Part shown: piece by piece, positions 27,097-36,382 of the stretch
Position numbering within the stretch: position 1 is the first letter of the stretch
Layout: every line of letters begins with the position of its first letter
DNA from: Actinomyces faecalis
Lineage (GTDB): Bacteria; Actinomycetota; Actinomycetes; Actinomycetales; Actinomycetaceae
Assembly (NCBI RefSeq): GCF_013184985.2
Contig: NZ_CP063418.1
Span: forward strand, 2,170,001-2,234,000
Length of the DNA: 64,000 nt
Direction: 5' to 3'
Notes under the pieces: model-generated
The model's input: the letters and a program-made list of their open reading frames with translations, nothing else
The model's database searches: none
Told to the model about the DNA's origin: nothing
Program-made: the position numbers and the translations under genes

Positions 27097-27174
27097 GAAT
27101 CCGCGATCCAGGCTCGGCGAATCCGCGATCCAGGCTCGGCGAATCCGCGATCTAAGCCTTGCGAATCCGCGATC
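27097..27174. repeat. Tandem 22-bp repeat before the DUF4143 ATPase gene
   Basis: Unit GAATCCGCGATCCAGGCTCGGC occurs twice exactly (27097-27118, 27119-27140), a third time with a changed second half (27141-27162), and a fourth copy keeps only GAATCCGCGATC (27163-27174). The constant part is the 12-bp GAATCCGCGATC. The array ends 20 bp before the probable ATG. It could be an operator array or a remnant of a recombination site. Confidence 0.85.
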
Positions 27175-27194
27175 AACGGGCCACAATTGGCGCG

Positions 27195-28457
27195 ATGACA
27201 CCTCTTTTTCCTCGCCACAGCATTCCCCTCGGACAGGAGATGCTCCGCTCGTTCCCTGCCATCACCATCCAGGGGCCCAGGCAGGCAGGAAAAAGCACTC
27301 TTGCCAGGATGCTGGTGGGCGAGGAGGCAACCATCGCCACCCTCGACGATGAGGAGACTCGCGCCGCGCTGTCGGCAGACCCCAAGGCTTTTCTTGACCA
27401 GCACCGCAACAGCACCCTCGTCCTTGACGAGGTTCAGCGTCTTCCCAGCCTCCTGCTTGAACTCAAGGCAAGCATCGATCGCGATCGCCAACCTGGACGA
27501 TTCGTCCTGACGGGCTCAGTCAACCTTCTTCACGTCTCTGGGATCGAGGAGTCCTTGGCCGGACGCATCGTTGACCTACCTCTGCGACCGTTGAGCGTGG
27601 GCGAAGTCCTTGACGCGTCCGACGACTTCGTGGGGGCCGTTGTCTCTGGGACCATCGACATACCCACAGTGAGCTCAACCTGGACTCGCTCTGATTACCT
27701 CACCGCGATGGAGACCGGCGGCTATCCCGAGCTCCAGGGCATGAGCCAGCGCATGCGACGTCGATGGATCGACGCCTACCTGGCACGGGTTCTCAGTCGG
27801 GATGTCGCCAGCGTCCCTGGCGGTTCCAACCCAGAGCGTCTTCACTCCACCCTACGTCTGCTCGCCGCCAACCAGAGCGGAGAGCTAGTCAAGGCAAGGC
27901 TCGCCCAGGCTGCGGGATACCCCGAGACGATGGTGACTGGCTACATGGACGCGTTGCGCTCGGTCTACCTGCTTGACGTCCTGCGCCCCTGGACCCAAAA
28001 TCTCACGAAGCGTGAGGTAGGTCGCCCCAAGGTCAGCGTCGCAGACCCCGCACTGGCGATGCACCTAGCCGGCCAGTCCGCCGCCTCGCTGACCCCCCTG
28101 ACAGCCGATGGAGTTGGCGCGCTATTGGAAGGTTTCGTCACTAGTCAGCTACGAGCCCAGCAGGGCTGGAGCGAGGAGGACTTCAACCTTTTCCACTACC
28201 GGGACCGCAGTGGCAAAGAGGTCGACCTCATTATCGAGCTTCATGACGGTCGAGTCATCGGCATCGAGGTCAAGGCCTCATCCTCCTACAGGGCTGAGCA
28301 GTTTGCCGGGCTCCAGTTCCTGCGCGAACGTCTAGGTGAGCGCTTCATCGGCGGATTCGTCCTGGGGATGTCCGATCACGGATACCAGTACGCCGAACGA
28401 CTGTGGGGGCTCCCCATCTCTGCTTTGTGGGCCAGCCCCGGGCCGGGCCGCCGATGA
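27195..28457 (+). CDS. AAA ATPase with DUF4143 C-terminal domain
   Basis: 420 residues. N-terminal AAA_14-type ATPase: Walker A GPRQAGKST (~residues 27-35), Walker B TLVLDEVQRLP, sensor-like FVLTGSVNLL. The C-terminal half is the DUF4143 domain, with the nuclease-like end HYRDRSGKEVDLIIELHDGRVIGIEVKAS (a D-E-x-K pattern as in PD-(D/E)XK folds). Proteins of this kind are widespread in gut and oral bacteria; their role is not established. Start at ATG 27195; GTG 27159 falls inside the repeat array and is less likely. Monocistronic, with no functional link to the sugar genes around it. Confidence 0.85.
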   Translation: MTPLFPRHSIPLGQEMLRSFPAITIQGPRQAGKSTLARMLVGEEATIATLDDEETRAALSADPKAFLDQHRNSTLVLDEVQRLPSLLLELKASIDRDRQPGRFVLTGSVNLLHVSGIEESLAGRIVDLPLRPLSVGEVLDASDDFVGAVVSGTIDIPTVSSTWTRSDYLTAMETGGYPELQGMSQRMRRRWIDAYLARVLSRDVASVPGGSNPERLHSTLRLLAANQSGELVKARLAQAAGYPETMVTGYMDALRSVYLLDVLRPWTQNLTKREVGRPKVSVADPALAMHLAGQSAASLTPLTADGVGALLEGFVTSQLRAQQGWSEEDFNLFHYRDRSGKEVDLIIELHDGRVIGIEVKASSSYRAEQFAGLQFLRERLGERFIGGFVLGMSDHGYQYAERLWGLPISALWASPGPGRR

Positions 28458-28553
28458 GACCAGCGACGACACTGCGCACACGCCGGTTCGCCCACTCCCC
28501 TAGACTCTCAGCACACGTCACAGACGACGCGGCCCTGAATGGAGCACCAACAG

Positions 28554-29576
28554 ATGGCTTTCTATGACCTACCGCTTGAGGAGCTGGAGTCCTACCGCCC
28601 CGAGATCGTCGAACCCGCCGACCTCGACAGCTTCTGGTCCGCCACCTTGGCAGACCACGCCTTCGACCCGGCCAGCGTGACCGCGGTTCCGGTCGACTCG
28701 GCGCTGCGCACCGTCGTCGTCCACGACGTCACCTTCGGAGGGTACGCCGGCGATCCCATCAAGGCCTGGCTGGTCACGCCTGCGGATGCGCAGGAGCCGT
28801 TGCCAGCCGTCGTCGAGTTCCTCGGCATGGGAGGAGGCCGCGGCTTCTCCTTCGAGCACCTGCGCTGGGCGAGTGCCGGCTACGCCCACCTGGTCATGGA
28901 CACGCGCGGCGAGGGTGGGCACTGGGGCTCAGGCGGCGAGACTCCTGACCCTCACGGCAACGGCCCGATGGTCGCCGGTTTCGTCACCCGAGGCATCCAG
29001 GACCCGGAAGGCTACCTGTGGCGCCGCCTGTTCACCGACGCGCACCACGCCGTCGAGGCGGCTGCGACGCTCCCCCAGGTTGACGCCAGCAGGATCACCG
29101 TCACCGGCGTCTCCCAGGGCGGCGGCATGACGATCGCCGCCGCGGCCCTGAACCACCGCGTCATCGCGGCCATGCCTGACGTCCCCTTCATGGCTCACCT
29201 GCAGCGCGCCGTCGGACTGACAGACGCCGGCCCCTACCCGGACGTCGTGCGCTTCCTGCACACCCACCGCGACGAGGCCGAGCAGGTCATGCGGACCCTG
29301 TCCTACTTCGACGGTGCGGCGCTGGCGCGCCGGGCACAGGCCCCCGCACTGTTCTCCACCGGCCTGATGGACACCACCTGCCCACCGTCGACCGTCTTTG
29401 CCGCCCGCAACAAGTGGGGAGAGCTGGCTGACGGGGGCGGTACGGCAGGCACGGCCACCCGGCCAGCGGCTGACATCCGGGTGTACCCGTACAACGGCCA
29501 CGAGGGCGGCGAGGCCTACCAGTGGCGTGAGCAGGTGGCCTGGCTCGCGGACCTGCTCGCCACTACCCCAGCCTGA
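28554..29576 (+). CDS. CE7-family acetyl esterase (acetylxylan esterase / cephalosporin-C deacetylase type)
   Basis: Alpha/beta-hydrolase removing acetyl groups from xylo-oligosaccharides. Family features: N-terminus FYDLPLEELESYRP, DTRGEG (the CE7 RGQ motif region), nucleophile Ser in GVSQGGG, GLMDTTCPPSTVFAARN with the catalytic Asp, and catalytic His in YNGHEGG. About 340 residues, no signal peptide, so it acts inside the cell. Start at ATG 28554 (MAFYDLP); an ATG five codons earlier is possible. Placed opposite the GH120 beta-xylosidase gene, sharing a terminator; both fit degradation of imported acetylated xylo-oligosaccharides. Confidence 0.9.
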   Translation: MAFYDLPLEELESYRPEIVEPADLDSFWSATLADHAFDPASVTAVPVDSALRTVVVHDVTFGGYAGDPIKAWLVTPADAQEPLPAVVEFLGMGGGRGFSFEHLRWASAGYAHLVMDTRGEGGHWGSGGETPDPHGNGPMVAGFVTRGIQDPEGYLWRRLFTDAHHAVEAAATLPQVDASRITVTGVSQGGGMTIAAAALNHRVIAAMPDVPFMAHLQRAVGLTDAGPYPDVVRFLHTHRDEAEQVMRTLSYFDGAALARRAQAPALFSTGLMDTTCPPSTVFAARNKWGELADGGGTAGTATRPAADIRVYPYNGHEGGEAYQWREQVAWLADLLATTPA

Positions 29577-29690
29577 CGGCTGCTCCCCCGTCCTGACACT
29601 CGCTACCCCTTCCCTCATCTCGCTCCCCAACAGCGCGCCCTATGGGGTAGCGAAGGACACCATGGGGTGGCGGACACGGTACTGGGATAG

Positions 29691-29731
29691 CGGCGGGTCC
29701 TGGTGAGACCGTTACTCACCAGGACCCGCCG
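29691..29731. terminator. Bidirectional terminator, 17-bp stem
   Basis: Perfect inverted repeat 29691-29707 / 29715-29731 with a 7-nt loop between the convergent CE7 and GH120 genes. Confidence 0.85.
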
Positions 29732-29769
29732 TCGTCTGTCACGGGGCTACACCGTCACCGGGACCCCGG

Positions 29770-31746
29770 TCACCACACCCGCACGCGACTGGAACCAGCC
29801 TTCAGCGAGGCGAGCGGACCAGCCGGGTAGGACGACTCGTGGTCCTTGACCTTACCCACCAGGTCCACGTCCGCGAACAACGCGCTACCATCCGGGTTCT
29901 CAAACGTCTGGTCCGGGTACCAGGCCCGTCCCAGGTCAGTACCTGCAACGGTCTTGACCGAGGTGGTCGCGATGGCCTCCGGCAGGTCGGCGACGAGGTA
30001 GACCTCCTCGCCCTCCACCTCCAGATGGGCACTGGCCTGGCCGATGTGCACCGGCCGCTCCTCGGACTCGTAGGCAGGTGCCTCGTTGCCGTAGGCGTTG
30101 TCCCGGATGAAGACAGGCAGCGGCGCGCCCTCGAAGCGCTCGTGATCACCCTTGGAGGGGTCGTTGACGAGCTCCAGGTAGGCCTCGACTCCGGCCGGGT
30201 GGCCGTCGAACAGCGCCGTGCCGTTAGAGATCTTGCGGTGCGACGGCGGGTTGACGAAGGACTTCTCCCCCACCGTGGACAGGAAGAGGTTGCCGATGTA
30301 ACGGTCGTCCCCGCCTCGGATGGCGGCGTAGCCGGCAGGCTGCGTGGAGTGGGGCAGGTGGTAGGGCGTCGGACGCTCGATGATCGGCTGGTTGGCGACC
30401 ACGCCGAGAACGAGGTTGTTGACGTAGGCGCCGCCCTGGGAGTGCCCCTCCAGGGACACGTCCGAGGAGAAGACGTTGTGGTCGACGACGTAGGGGCCGT
30501 GGCTGACCTCGATGAACAGGTCACGAGCATTGTTCCTGAAGACGTTACGGGTCACGCGCGTGCCCTGGGCCTCCCAGTCCAGCCAGATACCCAGCGTGCA
30601 CTCCTCGATGAGGTTGTGCCGGATCACCGTGTCCAGAGCCGCGTGCAACTTGATACCCGCGATCTCGTAGCCGTAGAACTCGTGCTTGGTCGCGATGTGG
30701 TGGATGTGGTTGTCCTCGATCGTGGAGAACACGCAGCCCAGGTGCCCCACCACCGCGTTCTGCCCGCAGTCGTGAATGTGGTTACGACGCACCACGTGCG
30801 AGCCGATCAGGTCCCTCGACCAGCCGATGTGGAAGGCGGAGTACACGGCCTCGAGCTGGTACTGGTAGCCGGGCTTGTCCAGGCGCTCGGTGGCCCAGTT
30901 GTGCCCGGAGGAGCTCTCCTTGCCCAGGGAGACGGCCGAGCACTTGGCGTCGTGGATGTCGCAGTCCTCGATGACCCAGCCCTTGGCCCAGTTCGGGCCG
31001 ATCAGACCAGGCTGGTCCGCCGTCGGAGGAGCCCACGGCGTGGCGGCCTGAGCCAGCTCCAGACCACGCACGGTGATGTAGTTGACGTGGTGGACCGTGG
31101 GGTAGAAGACGCTGCGGCGCACGTTGATCTCCACCAGCTCCTCACGCGGGTCCGCACCCCGGAAGTTCGCCCAGATCGTCGTCACCTCAGCACCAACCTC
31201 AGCAAACCAGACGTAAGGCGTCTGGTCAGGCTCGCGCACCGACTCGGCCACGCCGGTCCAGCGGTCGTAGTCCTCGGTGCGGCGCTCGGCGGTATCCACC
31301 TCCTCGCGGCTGGTCACCTCATAGAAGCTCTTACCGTTGAGGTAGACATCGCCCAGGTGCTTGCGCGGGGCGGTTCGCGAGGCGTAGACGGTCCAGTCGC
31401 CCTCGACCTCGATCGCAAAGGGGTTGAACTCACCGAACAGGGTGTTGGGGACCTCGGCCCTCCACACCGTGGACTCCGAGCCTCCCTCCTGCACCCAGTC
31501 AGTCACCTGCTCGGAACCCTTGATGACAGCGTGCTCACCAGGAGCGGCCTCAAAGGTGATCCGGCGGTCGTCACTGCGACCGGTACGGGTGGGCTTGACC
31601 CACTCACGGTAGACACCCTCGTGGATCTGGACGGTGTCACCCGGGTAGGCCGCAGCCACAGCCCGGTTGATCGTACGGAACGGAGCCTCCACCGAACCGT
31701 CAGCGGCGTCGGAGCCAGAAGGCGAAACATGAAGAACAGGGGACAT
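29770..31746 (-). CDS. GH120 beta-xylosidase
   Basis: Intracellular enzyme releasing xylose from xylo-oligosaccharides. 658 residues forming a right-handed parallel beta-helix (repeated short strands such as VIEDCDIHDAKCSAVSLG, HVVRRNHIHDCGQNAVVG) after an N-terminal HVSPSGSDAADGSVEAPFRTI start. Asp390 in IWLDWEAQG and Glu413 in DLFIEVSHG are 23 residues apart, the same spacing as the catalytic Asp382/Glu405 of the characterised GH120 enzyme XylC. It lies 120 bp downstream of CUT1 system 3 on the same strand, so the transporter probably imports its xylo-oligosaccharide substrate. Confidence 0.9.
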   Translation of the reverse strand: MSPVLHVSPSGSDAADGSVEAPFRTINRAVAAAYPGDTVQIHEGVYREWVKPTRTGRSDDRRITFEAAPGEHAVIKGSEQVTDWVQEGGSESTVWRAEVPNTLFGEFNPFAIEVEGDWTVYASRTAPRKHLGDVYLNGKSFYEVTSREEVDTAERRTEDYDRWTGVAESVREPDQTPYVWFAEVGAEVTTIWANFRGADPREELVEINVRRSVFYPTVHHVNYITVRGLELAQAATPWAPPTADQPGLIGPNWAKGWVIEDCDIHDAKCSAVSLGKESSSGHNWATERLDKPGYQYQLEAVYSAFHIGWSRDLIGSHVVRRNHIHDCGQNAVVGHLGCVFSTIEDNHIHHIATKHEFYGYEIAGIKLHAALDTVIRHNLIEECTLGIWLDWEAQGTRVTRNVFRNNARDLFIEVSHGPYVVDHNVFSSDVSLEGHSQGGAYVNNLVLGVVANQPIIERPTPYHLPHSTQPAGYAAIRGGDDRYIGNLFLSTVGEKSFVNPPSHRKISNGTALFDGHPAGVEAYLELVNDPSKGDHERFEGAPLPVFIRDNAYGNEAPAYESEERPVHIGQASAHLEVEGEEVYLVADLPEAIATTSVKTVAGTDLGRAWYPDQTFENPDGSALFADVDLVGKVKDHESSYPAGPLASLKAGSSRVRVW

Positions 31747-31866
31747 CGTCGTCTCTTTCGTTGTGTCGTGAGAACAGTGGTACCGGATTCATCGGCCTGC
31801 AGGCAGGCGGACAGGGTCGGTGGAACGGGCCGCGGCTGAGTGTCCCAGCCCCGCCCCCGAGAGCAT

Positions 31867-32700
31867 CTACTTTCCGACGCCGGCCGTCAGACCGGCCACC
31901 ATCTGCCGGCGCCCGACGGCGTAGGCGATGATGAGCGGCAGTGCCGACAGGACGACCGCGGCAAGGATCGCGGGCGTGTCCGAGCTGAAGGAGCCCTGGA
32001 AGTTCCACAGGGACAGCGGCAGTACCCGCTTGTCCGCGCTCTGGGTCAGGATGAGTGGGAACAGGAAGCCGTTCCACACGTTGAGGGCGTCATAGATACC
32101 GACAGTCACCAGCGCAGGCTTCGACAGGGGCGCAGCCAGGCGCCAGAGCATCTGCCAGTCAGTGGCGCCGTCGACCCGCATCGACTCGAACAGCTCCTTG
32201 GGAACGTCACGGAGGAAGTTCGTCAGGATCAGCACCGAGATCGGGATCGCGAAGGCGATCGAGGGCAGGATGAGGGCCCACAGGGTGTCATACAGCCCGA
32301 GCCGCACGATGAGGTAGTAGACCGGGACGATCGTGGCCTGGATCGGGATAGCGATACCAAGCAGGAACAGGGAGAAGATCCTGTCCGAGAACCGCGTACG
32401 GCTCCGCACGATGACGTAGGAGGCCATGAAGGAGATGATCAGGACGATCGCCACCGTTGCCAGCGTCACCAGCACGGAGTTGATGAAGTAGGTGGCAAAG
32501 TCGTTCTGGAACACCGAGATGTAGGCGCGCAGCGTCGGGTTGCTCGGCAGCGACAGCGGGTTCTCGACGTAGTAGTCGGCCTGCGACCGCAGCGAGGTGA
32601 CGACGATGTAGTAGATAGGAACGACGGCGACCGCCAGCCACAGCCAGCCGAACAGCCCGCCCAGGATGTTGGGGCGCTGCCCTCCGTGACGCTTGAGCAT
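31867..32700 (-). CDS. CUT1 sugar ABC transporter permease, MalG type (system 3)
   Basis: 277 residues, about six membrane segments, EAA loop LFESMRVDGATDWQMLW (Ala-Ala replaced by Ser-Met), and C-terminus RRQMVAGLTAGVGK. The ATG overlaps the preceding stop by one base (TGATG), indicating coupled translation. Precedes the GH120 gene. Confidence 0.92.
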   Translation of the reverse strand: MLKRHGGQRPNILGGLFGWLWLAVAVVPIYYIVVTSLRSQADYYVENPLSLPSNPTLRAYISVFQNDFATYFINSVLVTLATVAIVLIISFMASYVIVRSRTRFSDRIFSLFLLGIAIPIQATIVPVYYLIVRLGLYDTLWALILPSIAFAIPISVLILTNFLRDVPKELFESMRVDGATDWQMLWRLAAPLSKPALVTVGIYDALNVWNGFLFPLILTQSADKRVLPLSLWNFQGSFSSDTPAILAAVVLSALPLIIAYAVGRRQMVAGLTAGVGK

Positions 32701-33608
32701 CAGACTGCTCCTTCCATCGTCGACTCCATCTTTGAGCTACCCGACAGCTTGTTGAGCAGGTAGGAGATCGTCAGCCCCACCACGACGAGCAGCACACCGA
32801 TGACGGCGGCACCGCCCATGTTGTAGGAGCGGAAACCGGTGAGGTACATGTCCAGCGGCAGCACCCTGGTGGCGTTTCCTGGGCCTCCTGCCGTCATGAC
32901 GAAGATGAGGTCGAAGTAGGTCAACGATCCCACGATCATGAGGGTCGAGGAGGTGACGATCGTGTTGCGCAGCTGCGGGAGGGTGATGTGCCAGAAGGTC
33001 TGCCAGCGTCCTGCGCCGTCGATCATCGCCGCCTCCATCACGCTCTTGGGGATCTGCCGGGCGGCACCCTGGTAGAGCAGCGAGTGGAAGGGGACGAAGC
33101 ACCAGGCGATCACGAACATGATCGTGTAGAAGGCGAGCGTGGGGTTACCCAGGAAGTCCTGCGAGAGGAAGTCCAGGCCGAAGGCGCGCGACATCCCGAA
33201 GTTCGGGTCGAGCAGGGCGCTGAAGGCGATACCCACAGCCGTCGCCGAGAAGAGCAGGGGCAGGAAGTAGAGCACCGAGAGCACGGCGCGGTACTTCTGC
33301 TGACCGGCCATAAAGACACCCAGCAGGAGGCTGATCGGGGTCTGGATGACCCAGCACAGGACCGTCATCCCGAGCGTGAGCAAGATGGCGTGCTGGGTGA
33401 CTCCGTTGCCCAGCATCGCCTTCCAGTTGTCCACGCCGGCGAAGGTGATGGTGCCCAGCCCGTCCCAGCTCATGAAGGACAGGACGAAGACTCCGACGAG
33501 CGGGATGAGGGCGAAGAATCCGAAGAAGGCCAGGGCGGGAGCCGCGATCCAGGGGCTAGGCCCCGTCCGCAGCTTCTTGCCCTTCTTGGAGGGGAGGGAC
33601 TCGCTCAT
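32700..33608 (-). CDS. CUT1 sugar ABC transporter permease, MalF type (system 3)
   Basis: 302 residues, charged N-terminus then hydrophobic segments, with EAA loop VMEAAMIDGAGRWQTFW. The start overlaps the binding-protein stop by 4 nt. Middle gene of a tightly packed binding protein-MalF-MalG-GH120 operon. Confidence 0.92.
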   Translation of the reverse strand: MSESLPSKKGKKLRTGPSPWIAAPALAFFGFFALIPLVGVFVLSFMSWDGLGTITFAGVDNWKAMLGNGVTQHAILLTLGMTVLCWVIQTPISLLLGVFMAGQQKYRAVLSVLYFLPLLFSATAVGIAFSALLDPNFGMSRAFGLDFLSQDFLGNPTLAFYTIMFVIAWCFVPFHSLLYQGAARQIPKSVMEAAMIDGAGRWQTFWHITLPQLRNTIVTSSTLMIVGSLTYFDLIFVMTAGGPGNATRVLPLDMYLTGFRSYNMGGAAVIGVLLVVVGLTISYLLNKLSGSSKMESTMEGAV

Positions 33609-34912
33609 GCCAGCGTCGCGTTCATCTTCTCGACGAACTGCTCCGGCGTGATCTGCAGGAGGAAGATCTGCGAGAGGTTGGTCAGCAGCTCCTGCGCCTG
33701 TGCCGGGGGCAGCGCCTGGTCCCAGGACATCTGGAAGCTGCCGGCGTTCTTGACGAGCTCGTAGCCGAAGGAGAGGTACTCCGCGTTGTCCGAGGCCTCG
33801 ATAGCCGCCTCAGCGTCCAGGGCCGCCGGGATCGTTCCGGAGTCCACCAGGGCCTTGACGTAGGCCTCGGAGTAGAGCTCCTCGTTGAGGTAGTCGGTAG
33901 CGGTCTTCTGCGCGGTCTCGTCACCCGAGGTAGACACGGACCAGTAGTTGGCAGGGTTACCGGTGATGTTCGAGGCGTCGCCCTTACCGCCCTCGACGGC
34001 GGGGAAGGTGGCGTATCCGAGGTTGCCGGCCGCCATGAAGTCAGGGGCGTCAGTGAGGAAGTTGGCGTAGACCCAGGAGCCCTGCAGCACCATCGCCGCC
34101 TTGCCGGTGTGGATCAGGGCGATGTCAGCGCCGCCATCGGCGTCCACCGAGCCGTAGGAGTCGCCCAGGCCACCAGCCTTGACCATCTGCTGGATCTTGG
34201 TCAGCGCCTCGGTGAAGGCCGGGTCGGACCACGCTCCGGCCTCACCGGCGACGACCTTGTTGAAGACCTCCGGACCGCCGATGCGGTCAGTGAGGTACTG
34301 GATCCACATGAGGTAGGGCCACTGGGAGGAGCCGGCCTCGGCGATCGGGATGTAGCCGGCGTCCTTGAACTTGGGGATGAGGGCCATGAGCTCGTCCCAG
34401 GTCGTGGGCACCTCGACGCCAACCTCCTCGAAGGCAGGCTTGGAGTAGTAGAAGAGGACAGGCTGGGTGTTGTTGTTGGGTAGGGCGTAGACCTTGCCGT
34501 CCACCTTGCCGACCTCCAGCAGGGCGGGGATGATGCGGGACTGGGCGTCCGCGGTCGAGCTCGTGATGTCCACGACCTGCTTGTTGGAGACGTAGTCGAC
34601 CAGCGTGCCACCGGCCCAGTTGTAGAGCAGGGTCGGGGCGTTGCCGGCGCCGACGGCGGTGCGGATCTTCTCCTTGTAGGCGTCGTTGGCGAACCACTCG
34701 GTAGCGAACTGGGCGTCAGAGTGGGCCTTGTTCCAGCGGTCGAAGGAGTCGCGGAAGGTCTGCTCGGGACCACCGGTCAGCACCCAGGCTGTCGCGCCCT
34801 TGCCTGCCGCACCACCCGGCTTGGAGCCTCCGCAGGCCGCGAGGGTGGCGGCCACACCGGCGGCCAGGAAACCGGCGCAGGCCTGACGACGTGAGATGAC
34901 GAGCTTGGTCAT
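33605..34912 (-). CDS. Extracellular solute-binding lipoprotein (CUT1 system 3)
   Basis: 435-residue family 1 binding protein with a lipoprotein signal (VISRRQACAGFLAAG, lipobox LAAC, then GGSKPGG). Start ATG 34912, with GAGAGGAAG upstream. It is a close paralogue of the orphan binding protein encoded at 36383-37687. The last 127 bp of the two genes differ at one position only, although the rest of the genes differ clearly. Xylo-oligosaccharide is the likely ligand because the operon ends with GH120. Confidence 0.93.
   Translation of the reverse strand: MTKLVISRRQACAGFLAAGVAATLAACGGSKPGGAAGKGATAWVLTGGPEQTFRDSFDRWNKAHSDAQFATEWFANDAYKEKIRTAVGAGNAPTLLYNWAGGTLVDYVSNKQVVDITSSTADAQSRIIPALLEVGKVDGKVYALPNNNTQPVLFYYSKPAFEEVGVEVPTTWDELMALIPKFKDAGYIPIAEAGSSQWPYLMWIQYLTDRIGGPEVFNKVVAGEAGAWSDPAFTEALTKIQQMVKAGGLGDSYGSVDADGGADIALIHTGKAAMVLQGSWVYANFLTDAPDFMAAGNLGYATFPAVEGGKGDASNITGNPANYWSVSTSGDETAQKTATDYLNEELYSEAYVKALVDSGTIPAALDAEAAIEASDNAEYLSFGYELVKNAGSFQMSWDQALPPAQAQELLTNLSQIFLLQITPEQFVEKMNATLA
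33611..33737. repeat. Near-identical 127-bp repeat, copy 1 (3' end of binding protein gene)
   Basis: Matches 36386-36512 at 126 of 127 positions, in the same orientation (the difference is G33640 against C36415). It covers the codons for the C-terminal ~41 residues. This points to recent gene conversion between the two binding-protein genes. Confidence 0.9.
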
Positions 34913-35017
34913 GTTGCTTCCTCTCAGATCTGGGCCCCTCATCGGACCCCTTCCGACGTCCTCGTCAGAAGCTCATGGATGACCGCGTACGCGGCGGAAA
35001 CCGTGGTGAAAATTTTC

Positions 35018-35033
35018 GTTCGTTTCACCGACA
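35018..35033. promoter_or_regulatory. Conserved regulatory motif in divergent region, copy 1
   Basis: GTTCGTTTCACCGACA lies in the 328-bp gene-free interval 34913-35240 between the binding-protein and LacI genes. It recurs with one change in the paralogous interval at 37786-37801. Around it, GGTGAAA (35005-35011) and TTTCACC (35023-35029) form an inverted repeat. The rest of the interval is relatively AT-rich promoter-like sequence (ATAACGATTAGATAAC) with no gene that I can see. Confidence 0.5.
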
Positions 35034-35240
35034 AACAGAAGGGTACACCCATCCTGTGGGATCAACCACGCGCCTCTATAACGATTAGATAACTTTTCTT
35101 GGTTTTACTGCGGAGTTTGCGCAAATTTTGCTTGGATCAGCCGTTTCTCGTCTACGGTTGAGGCAGGCGCGCCGCAGCGCCGACACATCTCACCGCCCAC
35201 ATGCCGCAACGACGACGACCGTCCCCGCAGAGGAGGACCG

Positions 35241-36299
35241 ATGCCGCGCACCCGCTCATCTCGCCCGACGCAGGCCATGATCGCTGCAGCCACGGGATTC
35301 TCCATCCCCACCGTGTCCAAGGCGCTGCGTGCCGACGCGTCAATCTCACGGAAGACCCGCGACCTCGTGCTGGCAGCGGCCGCAGACCTTGGTTACCCGC
35401 TTCCCGCCAGCCCGGACGCCTCGATGAGCCCTGGGCCCCCGCGCCAGAAACGCGTCGCGGCGCTCTTCGACACCGTCACCAACGCCTATGCCACCGAGAT
35501 CCTCGGTGGCATGCTGTGCGCCGCTGACGAGCTCGCCGCCACGCTCCAGGTTCATCACATCGGCGTCTCGGCCGACCAGATGGGGCCGGACGCCACGCTG
35601 CTGACGCAGGATCTCGCGGCCCGGACCGCCGACGGCGCAGACGCCCTCATCCTGGTGACGACCCCGGTCAGCGCGGACATCGTCACCTTCGCCCAGGAGC
35701 GCGACCTCCTGCTGCTGTCCATCGACCCTGCCACGCCCCCGCCCCCCGGGCTCGTGACCCTGTCCGCTACCAACTGGCGTGGTGGGGTCCAGGCTGCCGA
35801 GCACCTCATCAGCCTCGGTCACCGCCGGATCGGGATCGTGGCCGGTCCCGACTCCTCGACCCCGACGATCGAGCGACTGGCAGGCTTCCGCTTTGCCTGC
35901 GCCCGCGCTGGCATCGAGGTCGACGAGAGCCTCCTGACCCACGGCCCCTACCTGTACTCCACCGGCGTGGTGCACGGGTCCTTCCTCCTGGAGACCGAGA
36001 ACCCGCCCACCGCCGTCTTCGCCCTCAACGACGCGATCGCCGGAGGCATCCTCGAGGCGGCACGACGGCACGGCATCCGTGTCCCTGACGACCTGTCAGT
36101 CATCGGCTTTGACGACACCTCGATCGCCTCGCTGTGCTCCCCTCAGGTCACCGTCATCCGCCAGCCTCTTCAGGAGATCGGCGCGGAGGCCATCCGGACC
36201 GTCATGGACGCGCTCAACGAGGGGCGCAGCCTCGGTAGCCCCGTTGAGCTGCTGACGACTCTCGTCGTCCGCAGCTCAACAGCAGCGCCAGCACGCTGA
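35241..36299 (+). CDS. LacI-family regulator, paralogue 1 (divergent from transporter 3)
   Basis: 352 residues. HTH in an unusual form: TQAMIAAATGFSIPTVSKAL with KAL instead of the usual RVI/RVL. The effector domain has the EILGGMLCAADEL, ALNDAIAGGI and VIGFDDTSIASLCSPQVTVIRQPL elements. AGAGGAGG precedes ATG 35241. It is clearly paralogous to the LacI protein at 37933-39027 (shared TVSKALR, LSATNWRGGVQA, FALNDAIA). Divergent position and the shared motif upstream suggest it controls the system 3 transporter/GH120 operon. Confidence 0.92.
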   Translation: MPRTRSSRPTQAMIAAATGFSIPTVSKALRADASISRKTRDLVLAAAADLGYPLPASPDASMSPGPPRQKRVAALFDTVTNAYATEILGGMLCAADELAATLQVHHIGVSADQMGPDATLLTQDLAARTADGADALILVTTPVSADIVTFAQERDLLLLSIDPATPPPPGLVTLSATNWRGGVQAAEHLISLGHRRIGIVAGPDSSTPTIERLAGFRFACARAGIEVDESLLTHGPYLYSTGVVHGSFLLETENPPTAVFALNDAIAGGILEAARRHGIRVPDDLSVIGFDDTSIASLCSPQVTVIRQPLQEIGAEAIRTVMDALNEGRSLGSPVELLTTLVVRSSTAAPAR

Positions 36300-36382
36300 C
36301 CGAGCCACCTCAGGCGGCGCCGTCGCCAGGACGTCTCTTGCCTAGCAGCGATGTTCCTCGCTGCCGGACAAGAGGCGCAGCC

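Noticed and set aside
27097..27174. Possible CRISPR array
   Set aside because: The repeats are contiguous with a 22-bp period and no unique spacers, and there are no cas genes nearby.
29839..31839. Long plus-strand frame (~660 codons) over the GH120 gene
   Set aside because: Antisense shadow; low-complexity Val/Asp/Arg protein, and the minus-strand frame has intact GH120 catalytic residues.
32288..33102. Alternative frames within the system 3 permease genes that might indicate frameshifts
   Set aside because: Both permeases read through at full length with EAA loops in frame; the other frames are Arg/Pro-rich shadows.
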